Assembly: GCF_006715725.1 (NCBI RefSeq)
Contig: NZ_VFNU01000001.1
Coordinates: forward strand, 5,022,001 to 5,086,000
From: Nocardioides sp. SLBN-35
GTDB taxonomy: Bacteria > Actinomycetota > Actinomycetes > Propionibacteriales > Nocardioidaceae
Length of the DNA stretch: 64,000 nt
Reading direction: 5' to 3'
Within the stretch, counting starts at the first letter, position 1. Every line of letters begins with the position of its first letter. Both the position numbers and the translations under genes were made by a program. Of this stretch, positions 23,625 through 32,200 are shown piece by piece. The notes below the pieces were generated by a model. The model worked only from the letters and a program-made list of their open reading frames with translations, searched no databases and was not told where the DNA came from.

Positions 23625-25000
23625 CTGTCCTGGGTACCCGCACGACGGCGGTGGTGACGACCGAGCACGGGGTGTCCCGGGCGACGGCCCCGCTGCACCG
23701 CGCCGGGCGCCTGCTCGCCGCTGCCGACGCGGTGGCCGCGCTGGTCGTCGTCCTCGTCGCGAGCCTGGTTCCCGACGCGATCTCCCGCGTAGGTCCGGCC
23801 TTCCTGTTCGTTCCGATGTGGGTGGTCGCGGTGTGCGCCACGGGCGACTACCAGCTGCCCGGCCACCTCGGCGCCCGCTGCCGCCGGGTCGTGGTGGCCG
23901 CGCTGGTGCTGCCGACCGGCGCCCTGCTGGTCGCCGACCTGGTCGGCTACCCCCTGTCCGCCGGCATCGTCGCCGTGGTCTGCCTGACCAGCGCGGGACT
24001 CGGCGCGGTCGCCCGCGGGGCGATGGCCGTCGCGGCCCGCAGCGGCGTCCGGCTCAGCGGCGTGAGCCACCGCGTCGTCGTCGCCGGCACCCCGGACACC
24101 CTGCCCCGCCTGCTCGAGCGGCTCGGGACGTCGCTGACCCACCGCTTCGACGTGGTCGGGGCGGGCGACCTCGCCACCTGCGCCGGGACCGCCCGGGACA
24201 CCAGTGCTGACGCAGTGATCCTCGCGCCGGACCCGAACGTCCCCGCCGCCGACCTGCAACGCCTGTGCTGGAGCCTGGAGGACGACGGCGTCGCGATCTT
24301 CGTGTGGACCGGGTTGCTCACCTCCCCGGCCGGGCGCACCCGGCTCGACCTGGGCGAGCAGCTGCCGCTGCTCCACCTCGGCGCGCCCCGTCGCCTGGGC
24401 CCCTCCCACATCGTGAAGCACGTGCTCGACCGGGCCGTCGCCGCGCTCGCCCTGCTCGTGCTGTCGCCCGTCCTGCTGGGGCTGGCACTGGCGATCCGGC
24501 TCGACTCGCCCGGCCCCGCCTTCTTCAGGCAGACCCGGATCGGCCGGAACGACGCGCCCTTCACGATGTGGAAGCTGCGCACCATGGGCTGCGACGCCGC
24601 GACAGCGGCGCCCGACCTGGTCGAGCTCAACGAGGCCAGCGGCCCCCTGTTCAAGATCCACCGGGACCCGCGGATCACCCGCGTGGGCCGGTGGTTGCGT
24701 CGTACGTCGCTCGACGAGCTCCCACAGCTGATCAACGTGGTGCTCGGCCAGATGTCGCTCGTCGGGCCGCGCCCGGCGCTGCCGGCCGAGGTGGCGGCGT
24801 ACCTCCCCGACGTCCGGCACCGGCTGGTCGTACGTCCCGGGATCACCGGTCTGTGGCAGGTCTCCGGCCGCTCCGACCTCTCGTGGGAAGAGACGGTGCG
24901 CTTGGACCAGCAGTACGTCGACAACTGGTCGCTGCTGCTGGACGTCCGGATCCTGCTCCGCACTGCCGGAGCCGTCCTCGGCGGCCGAGGCGCCTACTGA
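23621..25000 (+). CDS. polyprenyl-phosphate sugar-1-phosphate transferase (WcaJ/CpsE type)
   Basis: 459 aa. The N-terminal ~150 residues have about five hydrophobic segments and are followed by a soluble linker. The C-terminal third is the catalytic bacterial sugar-transferase domain: KHVLDRAVAALALLVLSPVL (membrane re-entrant helix), DSPGPAFFRQTRIGRND, FTMWKLRTM, LRRTSLDELPQLINVVLGQM, SLVGPRP and GITGLWQVSGR. It starts repeat-unit synthesis by moving a hexose-1-phosphate onto undecaprenyl phosphate. Third gene of the operon starting at 22675. Confidence 0.92.
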   Translation: MTVLGTRTTAVVTTEHGVSRATAPLHRAGRLLAAADAVAALVVVLVASLVPDAISRVGPAFLFVPMWVVAVCATGDYQLPGHLGARCRRVVVAALVLPTGALLVADLVGYPLSAGIVAVVCLTSAGLGAVARGAMAVAARSGVRLSGVSHRVVVAGTPDTLPRLLERLGTSLTHRFDVVGAGDLATCAGTARDTSADAVILAPDPNVPAADLQRLCWSLEDDGVAIFVWTGLLTSPAGRTRLDLGEQLPLLHLGAPRRLGPSHIVKHVLDRAVAALALLVLSPVLLGLALAIRLDSPGPAFFRQTRIGRNDAPFTMWKLRTMGCDAATAAPDLVELNEASGPLFKIHRDPRITRVGRWLRRTSLDELPQLINVVLGQMSLVGPRPALPAEVAAYLPDVRHRLVVRPGITGLWQVSGRSDLSWEETVRLDQQYVDNWSLLLDVRILLRTAGAVLGGRGAY

Positions 25001-25022
25001 GAGTCGAGAGGAAGAACGTCCG

Positions 25023-27002
25023 ATGGGAACTGGGACCGCTCGCAGGACGACCACCCTGCTGCTTGCCGTGGGGATCGTCGTCATCACCTACCTGACGGGG
25101 CCGATCGCACCCGCTGCCCGCGCCGCCGACACCGGCAACGCGGCACCGCAGACAGGCCGGATCGTCGACGCCGACCCGGTCGCCTTCACCCCGCACGTCA
25201 TGGACGGCGCCGTCTACGCGATGGCCCGGGTCGGTGACATGGTGCTGGTCGGTGGCACGTTCACCCGGGTCCGCAACGCGGGCAGCTCGACCGACATCGC
25301 GCGGGTGAACCTGTTCGCCTTCAACGCGTTCACGGGACAGGTGTCCACCTCCTTCGTCCCCAACCCCAACGACCGCGTCTACACACTCGCACCGGCGGCC
25401 GACGGGACGTCGGTCTACGTCGGCGGCGCCTTCACGAGCGTGAGGTCCGGCGGCGCGAGCGTCTCGGTCAGCCGGCTCTACGAGGCAGACGTCGCCACGG
25501 GCACCCGGATCGCGACCTTCCAGCCGGGCACCATCAACGGCCAGGTGCGCGACCTCTCGGTCACCGGCAACCGACTGTGGGTGGCTGGGAAGTTCACGCA
25601 CCTGCAGGGTCGGCCGAGCGCCGCTCTCGGCACGCTCAATGCCACCACCGGAGCCCGCGATCCCTACTACACCGGCGTGATCGCCGGCGTTCACAACGGC
25701 GGCATCACCAACGTCCAGAAGATCGCGACCGACCCGGCCAACAGCAGGCTGGTCCTGGTCGGCAACTTCAACTCGGTCAACGGCGTGCGCCGCCACCAGC
25801 TCGCCGTCCTCGACATCGGCGGACCGAGCATGGCGCTCGCGAACTACTACACGACGCAGTACGAGTCCGCGTGCAGCTCCTCGTTCGAGACCTACATGAC
25901 CGACGTCGAGTTCTCACCCGACGGCAGCTTCTTCATCGTCTCGACCACCGGCGCGTACGGCGGCTCCGCAAGTGTCGCCGGCACCAGCGGCTGCGACCTG
26001 GTTGCCCGCTACGAGTCCGCCGCCACCGGCACGAACGTCCGCCCCACCTGGGTGGCCTACACCGGTGGCGACACCACCTGGGACACCGAGGTGACGGCCG
26101 ACGTCGTCTACGTCGGCGGCCACATGCGTTGGCAGAACAACCCCACCCGCGGTGACGCCGCCGGTCAGGGCGCCGTGTCCCGACCCGGCATCGGAGCCCT
26201 CGACGTCGCCAACGGTATGCCGTACTCCTGGAACCCGACCCGCACCCTCGGCGTCGGCGTCAAGGACATGGTCGCCACGCCCGAGGGCCTCTTCGTGGGC
26301 TCGGACACCGACGTGTTCGCCAACGAGACCCACCGCAAGGTCGCCTTCGTGCCGCTCTCCTCCGGCGCGACCCTGCCGGTCCGTCAGGTCGCGACGCTGC
26401 CTGCCACCATCTACCGGGTCGCCAGCGGGGGCTCCCAGCTGGTCAGCGTCGGATTCGACGGGACCACGGCCACGGTCCCCACCGACGCCCCCAATGGCAC
26501 CGGCTGGGGCACGACGGTCGGCGCGTTCATGGTCAACGGCGACCTCTACACGGCCTACGCCAACGGCACGCTGACGCGTCGTACCTTCGACGGGACGACG
26601 TACGGCGCACCGGTCACGATCAACGCCGCCGACCAGCTCGTCCCCCAGTCCGACTGGCACAACGGCGACGTCCCCAACCTCACCAGCCTCTTCTACGACC
26701 GCGGCTGGATCTACTTCACCAAGGCCGGCTCGCCCCAGCTGTTCCGCCGCGGCTTCGAGATCGAGTCCGGCGTGGTCGGCCAGCAGCTGTACACCTTCCC
26801 GTCGGTCACCGGCGCCAGCTACAGCGGCATGCGGGGCGCCTTCGTCGCCGACGGGAAGCTCTGGTTCGCCGGCACCAACGGCTCGCTGACGCGGGCCGAC
26901 TGGACGCCCACCGGAGCGGTCGCCGGCACCGCCACCCCGATCGCACCGTCCGGGTCGGGCTGGGCGTCACGAGCGCTGTTCCCGTTCCAGGCACGGCCGT
27001 AG
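25023..27002 (+). CDS. secreted beta-propeller protein (delta-60/DUF5122-like)
   Basis: 659 aa. GAGAGGAAG lies about 9 nt before ATG 25023. A signal peptide (TTLLLAVGIVVITYLTGPIA ending AARAAD) precedes repeated blades: MVLVGGTFTRVRNAG, SVYVGGAFTSVRSGG, LWVAGKFTHLQGR, LVLVGNFNSVNGV, VVYVGGHMRWQNN. It is paralogous to the propeller section of the 12767-18283 protein, including the VGGHxxW blade, but has no PKD or Ig-like domains. It is probably extracellular and co-transcribed with the glycosyltransferases (22-nt gap). No enzymatic motif is seen. Confidence 0.8.
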   Translation: MGTGTARRTTTLLLAVGIVVITYLTGPIAPAARAADTGNAAPQTGRIVDADPVAFTPHVMDGAVYAMARVGDMVLVGGTFTRVRNAGSSTDIARVNLFAFNAFTGQVSTSFVPNPNDRVYTLAPAADGTSVYVGGAFTSVRSGGASVSVSRLYEADVATGTRIATFQPGTINGQVRDLSVTGNRLWVAGKFTHLQGRPSAALGTLNATTGARDPYYTGVIAGVHNGGITNVQKIATDPANSRLVLVGNFNSVNGVRRHQLAVLDIGGPSMALANYYTTQYESACSSSFETYMTDVEFSPDGSFFIVSTTGAYGGSASVAGTSGCDLVARYESAATGTNVRPTWVAYTGGDTTWDTEVTADVVYVGGHMRWQNNPTRGDAAGQGAVSRPGIGALDVANGMPYSWNPTRTLGVGVKDMVATPEGLFVGSDTDVFANETHRKVAFVPLSSGATLPVRQVATLPATIYRVASGGSQLVSVGFDGTTATVPTDAPNGTGWGTTVGAFMVNGDLYTAYANGTLTRRTFDGTTYGAPVTINAADQLVPQSDWHNGDVPNLTSLFYDRGWIYFTKAGSPQLFRRGFEIESGVVGQQLYTFPSVTGASYSGMRGAFVADGKLWFAGTNGSLTRADWTPTGAVAGTATPIAPSGSGWASRALFPFQARP

Positions 27003-27005
27003 CCA

Positions 27006-27518
27006 TCAGCCGACGGCGCGGTCCCCGAGCACGGCCTGCCGCACGACGGCGAGCGGATCGCTCCCGTCGCGGCTGCCGCGGGGGCCGGCGCCCTCCGGCG
27101 CGAGCAGCCGGCCCGCGTCGCTGCGCGTCCACTCCCGCACGGCGTACCGCTCCCGGATCCGCCAGCCGGCGGGGGTGCGGACGAAGTGGTCGACGTACCG
27201 GAAGCCGGTGGTGAAGTTGCGCCGCGCGTCGCTCGACGGCGTCCCCCAGTGCACGGCGGTGCCGTACGTCTCGGCGACCGCCTCGTCGCCCGCCACCTCG
27301 GCGAGGTGGTTGCCGATGACGTGCATGGTGCCGTCGAGCCGGGGCAGCACCTCGCGCAGCCAGGCGACGTAGTCGTCGGCCGGCCCGCTGAACCCGGTGT
27401 GGTGGTCGACGCCGTCCTCGGCGTACACCGCCCGGATGCCGGCGTAGTCGAGCCGGTCGACCGCGCGGCAGTAGCGGAGCACGGTGTCGTGGATGTCGCG
27501 GCGGTCGGCGTCGGTCAC
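27006..27518 (-). CDS. SnoaL/NTF2-like domain protein
   Basis: 170 aa from GTG 27518. DRRDIHDTVLRYCRAVDRLD, AVYAEDGVDHHTGFSG and NFTTGFRYVDHFVRTPAGWR are typical of the SnoaL-4/NTF2-like cone fold, whose members include ring-hydroxylating dioxygenase small subunits, dehydratases and ketosteroid isomerases. TTTACT 7 nt before the GTG suggests a leaderless transcript. It ends 3 bp from the convergent propeller gene. Substrate unknown. Confidence 0.75.
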   Translation of the reverse strand: MTDADRRDIHDTVLRYCRAVDRLDYAGIRAVYAEDGVDHHTGFSGPADDYVAWLREVLPRLDGTMHVIGNHLAEVAGDEAVAETYGTAVHWGTPSSDARRNFTTGFRYVDHFVRTPAGWRIRERYAVREWTRSDAGRLLAPEGAGPRGSRDGSDPLAVVRQAVLGDRAVG

Positions 27519-27540
27519 GACGGCGAGTAAAGCAAACCGC

Positions 27541-27571
27541 CCCCGGTCCGCGTCTCCGCGGGCCAGGGGCG
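27541..27571 (-). terminator. hairpin terminator downstream of tRNA-Tyr
   Basis: On the minus strand CCCCTGGCCCGCG-GAGA-CGCGGACCGGGG forms a stem of about 12 bp with a 4-nt loop, followed by GCGGTTTGCTTT. It lies between the tRNA and the NTF2-like gene on the same strand. Confidence 0.65.
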
Positions 27572-27581
27572 GTTCGTGCCG

Positions 27582-27663
27582 TGGCAGGTGAAGGATTCGA
27601 ACCTTCGAAGGCAAAGCCGACGGATTTACAGTCCGCTCCCATTGGCCGCTCGGGCAACCTGCC
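27582..27663 (-). tRNA. tRNA-Tyr: tRNA-Tyr (GTA anticodon)
   Basis: The minus strand reads GGCAGGTTGCCCGAGCGGCC at the 5' end, an anticodon arm GGACTGTAAATCC with anticodon GTA, a long type II variable arm, T-loop GGTTCGAATCC and acceptor strand ACCTGCC plus discriminator A. The CCA end is not encoded. The GTA anticodon and long variable arm identify bacterial tRNA-Tyr. Confidence 0.95.
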
Positions 27664-27755
27664 TCGGTGCGATCCGGACCGCTTTTGGCGACCGGACCTC
27701 TACGCGGAACAATAGCGCAGCAGGACTGACCCCTCCGAATCAGCAGGTGACACCC

Positions 27756-28247
27756 ATGGCCGACTCCTCGTTCGACATCGTCTCCAAGATCGACCGCCAG
27801 GAGGTCGACAACGCGCTCGGGCAGACGGCGCGCGAGATCTCGACCCGCTTCGACTTCAAGGGCACCGGCGCCACCATCGAGTGGAAGGGCGAGCACGCGA
27901 TCGAGATCAGCGCGTCCGCCGACGACCGGGCCAGCGCCGTGCTCAGCGTCTTCCAGGACAAGCTGATCAAGCGCAACCAGTCGCTGAAGATCCTCGATGC
28001 CTCCGAGCCGCGCCAGTCCGGCCAGGTCTCCAAGATCGGGATCACCCTCAAGGAGGGGATCAGCTCCGAGGACGCCAAGAAGGTCTCCAAGCTGATCCGC
28101 GACGAGGGCCCGAAGGGCGTCAAGGCGCAGATCCAGGGCGACGAGCTGCGCGTCTCGTCCAAGAAGCGCGACGACCTGCAGGCCGTGCAGGCCCTGGTCA
28201 AGGCGCAGGACTACGACTTCGCGGTGCAGTTCACCAACTACCGCTGA
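27756..28247 (+). CDS. YajQ-family (UPF0234) nucleotide-binding protein
   Basis: 163 aa, the usual family length. The start SSFDIVSKIDRQEVDNALGQ, the segment ISTRFDFKGTGATIEW and the end YDFAVQFTNYR are near-invariant family motifs. It has two ferredoxin-like halves and no signal peptide. Known members bind nucleic acids or nucleotides; the Xanthomonas homologue binds cyclic di-GMP and acts in gene control. That role here is inference. The next gene follows after 4 nt. Confidence 0.93.
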   Translation: MADSSFDIVSKIDRQEVDNALGQTAREISTRFDFKGTGATIEWKGEHAIEISASADDRASAVLSVFQDKLIKRNQSLKILDASEPRQSGQVSKIGITLKEGISSEDAKKVSKLIRDEGPKGVKAQIQGDELRVSSKKRDDLQAVQALVKAQDYDFAVQFTNYR

Positions 28248-28251
28248 CCCG

Positions 28252-29028
28252 ATGCCCCGGCCGGACCGCTACCTGGTCGGCGCGGTCTCCCTCGCGGTCG
28301 TCACGATCGCGCTGGTGATCGGCGTCGGCGTGGCGTTCGCGTACGACGCCGGCTCGCGTCGCCCACCGCTGCCGGACCCGGCGGCGCAGGCCCCGGCGCC
28401 GGCGCTCACCGGGGTCCCGCCGGCCCCCGCCGCCCCCGCCGCGCCCGCGACCGCGCCGGACCCGTACCGGCCCGACGCCGCCTGGCTGGCCCGGGTGGCG
28501 GCGCAGACCGGCATCCCGGCGCGGGCGTTGGCGGCGTACGCACGAGCGCACCTGCAGGTCGCGGCCGAGCAGCCGGGCTGCCGGGTCGCGTGGAACAGCA
28601 TCGCCGCGATCGGCGGCATCGAGTCCACCCATGGCAGCGTGCACGGCTCGGTGCTGGGCGAGGACGGCGTGCCACGTCCGCAGATCCTCGGGCCGGTGCT
28701 CGACGGGGGCGCGTTCGGCGCCGTCCACGACACCGACGGCGGCGCGATGGACGGCGACGCCACCTGGGACCGCGCGATCGGACCGCTGCAGTTCATCCCC
28801 TCGACCTGGGCGACGTGGGGCGCCGACGGCAACGGCGACGGGGTCGCCGACCCGAACCAGATCGACGACGCGGCGCTCGCGGCCGCGCGCTACCTGTGCC
28901 ACGCGGGCGACCTCACCGACCCCGACACCTGGCGGCGCGCGATCTTCAGCTTCAACCACTCCGACGCCTACGTCACCGACATCGCCGACCTGGCCAACGT
29001 GTACGCCGCGCGCTCCGCGCCAGCCTGA
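28252..29028 (+). CDS. secreted lytic murein transglycosylase (SLT/MltB-like)
   Basis: 258 aa. One N-terminal membrane helix (LVGAVSLAVVTIALVIGVGVAF) and a Pro/Ala-rich linker to about residue 75 precede the transglycosylase domain. Catalytic Glu is E124 in AIGGIESTHG. GPLQFIPSTWATWGADGNGD and AARYLCHAGDL follow, as in MltB-type SLT domain 2 proteins. It should cleave peptidoglycan glycan strands, forming 1,6-anhydro ends, outside the membrane. It lies 4 nt after the YajQ gene, so likely one operon. Confidence 0.88.
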   Translation: MPRPDRYLVGAVSLAVVTIALVIGVGVAFAYDAGSRRPPLPDPAAQAPAPALTGVPPAPAAPAAPATAPDPYRPDAAWLARVAAQTGIPARALAAYARAHLQVAAEQPGCRVAWNSIAAIGGIESTHGSVHGSVLGEDGVPRPQILGPVLDGGAFGAVHDTDGGAMDGDATWDRAIGPLQFIPSTWATWGADGNGDGVADPNQIDDAALAAARYLCHAGDLTDPDTWRRAIFSFNHSDAYVTDIADLANVYAARSAPA

Positions 29029-29086
29029 GCGCGAGATTTAACTCAGCACTGTCGACAAATCGACACGACGCGGTCGGACCCGGGCC

Positions 29087-29224
29087 TAAGGTCCCAGCTG
29101 ACGCACCCGATCGGAGGTTGCGTCGCACGGGGAACCGTCGCCGGAGGGACCGGTGGCTCAGGTTCGACCGTCGGAGCGGTCCTGGCGCCGTTCTCGGGCC
29201 GATGTGTCGTGGGGGACGATCGGC
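29087..29224 (+). promoter_or_regulatory. promoter and long structured leader of the sortase-fusion surface protein
   Basis: TAAGGT (29087-29092) is a TANNNT -10 and predicts transcription from about 29099, leaving ~125 nt before ATG 29225. The leader has several possible stems and the GCACGGGGAACCGTCGCCGG segment (29125-29144). GTCGACAAATCGAC (29051-29064) lies just upstream of the -10. No known riboswitch consensus could be matched with confidence. Confidence 0.4.
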
Positions 29225-32200
29225 ATGTCGTTTTTCCGGCGAGGACTGGTAGTCGCGACGACCATGGCCTGCGTCTCGGTCGCCTTCCCGGCGGCCGTGG
29301 CACCGGCCACAGCACCTGCAGCGGCCGCGGCACCGGCGTCCGCGCGCGTGGCGTCGACCGTGGCGATGGGCCTGTTCGGTGGGTTCGAGATCGACGGCAA
29401 CACCACCGTCGACGGCACCGGGCTCGACTGGGACACCACCGGTCAGCATCTCGTCGACGGCGCCGACGACCCGACCCAGTACAAGAACCCGAAGGACTTC
29501 GACAACCACCCGTCGACCTGGCAGGCCGCCGACGCGGTCGCTCCCCAGAAGGACGACTTCACCGACGCCTGGGTCCACACCGCGACCCTCAACGGCGAGG
29601 TGTTCGCCTACTTCGCCTTCCAGCGCGCAGCCACCCAGGGCACCGTGAACTACGACATCGAGTTCAACCAGCTCGACAACATGCCCGGGCTGCCGGCGCG
29701 TCCGGTCCGCTCGGTCAACGACCTGATGCTCGACGTCCAGCAGGGCGGCAACGGCGACTTCCAGATCGTGCACGCCTACCTGTGGACGCTGAAGAGCAGC
29801 CCCGACTGGGGCGCCAACTGCACGGAGGTGTCCGGCTACTCGCCGGGCGCCGGCTGGTGCGAGGTCCCCGTGCCGGCGAGCGCGTTCGAGGGCGCGATCA
29901 GCGGCGACAAGATCTTCGGCGAAGGGTCCCTGAACCTCTCGATGCTCTTCCCCGCGGGCACCTGCTCGAACGACTACGGCACCATCAACATGCGCTCGCG
30001 TACCTCCGACTCCCCCAACGCCTCGCTCAAGGACTACGTCGCTGCCGACGTCTCCGTCCCGTCCACCTGCGGCAGGCTGACCATCAACAAGCGGGACCCG
30101 CAGGGCGCCCCGGCCCCCGGCGCCACCTTCCAGATCTCGCCGGACCCGACGCCGGGCAGCGCCGCGGCGACGCTGACGGTGACCGACGGCGGGGCCGGCG
30201 ACGACGACGGCGCGGCCGACGGCGTGATCGTGATCGACCCGGTCGAGCCCGGCACCTACACCGTGACCGAGACGGCGCCGCCGACCGGCATGCTCCTTCC
30301 GCCACCCGCCGACCGGACCCAGCAGGTCACCGTCGACGAGGCGGAGAGCGTCACGGTCAACTTCGCCGACCCGCACAAGTGGCTGCCGCCGACCCTCACG
30401 AAGACCGCCGAGGCGTCGTACGCCGCCCGTTACGACTGGACGATCACCAAGACGGTCGACCAGGCCGCGTGGAACGTGCCCGACGGCACGACCGCGAAGC
30501 CGACCTACACGGTCACCGTGACCGCCGGCCCCGAGCAGACCACCGACTACCGGGTCGTCGGCGAGCTGAGCATCACCAACCCCAACCCCCGCCCGATGGT
30601 CGTCACGGTCACCGACCTGCTCGCCGACAACACGGCCTGCACGGTCGCCGGCACCGACGCGGACGCCGGCGCGCCCGGTGAGCAGCGCACCCTCGCAGCC
30701 GGGCCGACCACGCTCGGCTACACCTGCACGTACGCGCAGGCACCGGGCAGCCCGAGCGGCACCAACACCGCGACGCTCACCTGGAGCCGCGCGGACTACC
30801 CGCAGCAGCAGAGCGACGCCAACGACCCCGCCAACGCACCCCAGGGCAGCGCGGTGGCGACGAAGGACTACACCTTCGCGCGCACCAGCCGCACCGACGA
30901 GACCGTCGACGTGACGGACACGCGACAGGGCGCCCTCGGCACCCTGTCGTGGGACGACGTCTGGGCGATGACCGACCACCAGAAGGTGTTCACCTACCAG
31001 CTCGAGCTCGCCGGCGAGCCGGGCGAGTGCACGACCTACGACAACACCGCGGCGCTCACCGAGAAGGACACGCCGACGACGCGCGACGACGACGCGTCGG
31101 TCGAGGTCTGCGTGGGCCTCGACCTGACCGTCGAGAAGACCGTCGCCGTGGCCTACGACCGCACCTACAACTGGTCGCTGGACAAGACCGGCCCGGCGAG
31201 CGTCTTCGTCGGGGACGACGGCAAGACCACGGTCGACTACCAGATCGACGTCCAGGCGCTGCCGACCACCGACTCCGCCCCGATCCTCGACGGCACGATC
31301 ACCGTCGAGAACCCCAACGACTGGGACGTGACCGCCGACGTGGCCGACGTCTTCACCCTCAACGGCGACGACGTGACCTGCACCGTCACCGGAGGCGACG
31401 ACGCCGTGGTCCCGAAGAACGGCACGCTCGACCTCGACTACACCTGCACGATCGACGCAGGCTCCTGGCCCGACAACTACCACGGCACCAACCGGGTCAC
31501 CGTCACCTGGGACAAGGCCACGTACTTCTCGCCGACCGGATCCGCGACGTACGACAACGCGGTCGAGGACAGCGAGACCACCGAGACGCCGGCCCACAAG
31601 GACATCGACCTGGTCGACGCGATCACCGAGGCGGGCGGCAACCCGGTGGCCGTCACTCTCAGCCCGTCCAGCCTGAACTGGGTCGACGTCTGGAACGAGA
31701 CAGGCCACACCGTCACGATCGACGCCCAGGTGCAGCTGGACACCGGGCTCGCGGCGGGCGCGTGTACGACGTACGACAACGTCGTCTCCATCACCGGGAC
31801 CCAGATCTCCGACACCGCCACCACCGAGGTGTGCCGCCCGGAGATCACCAAGACGGTGAAGGCGGAGTACGGCCGCACCTACAGGTGGACGCTCGACAAG
31901 ACCGTCGACGAGGACTCCGTCGAGATCGGTCCCGACGGCTCGGCGACCTTCCACTACGGCGTGACCGCGACCCCCGACGGGTTCACCGACGGAACGGCGT
32001 CCTGGACCGGCACCATCACGGTCGAGAACCCCTCGGCCACGAAGGCGCTGGACACGACGATCACCGACGTCTCGGGGGTCGCCGGCTGGACCTGCACGAT
32101 CACGGGCGACCCCGCCGTCACCGTCGACCCGGGCGACACCACCGTCGTCCCCTACACCTGCGCCGGTGACGTGACCACCCACCCGAGCGGTACGAACACC

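Noticed and set aside
29120..29165. Possible c-di-AMP or other riboswitch in the leader
   Set aside because: GCACGGGGAACC is suggestive, but the rest of the ydaO/c-di-AMP consensus could not be matched, so it is not named.
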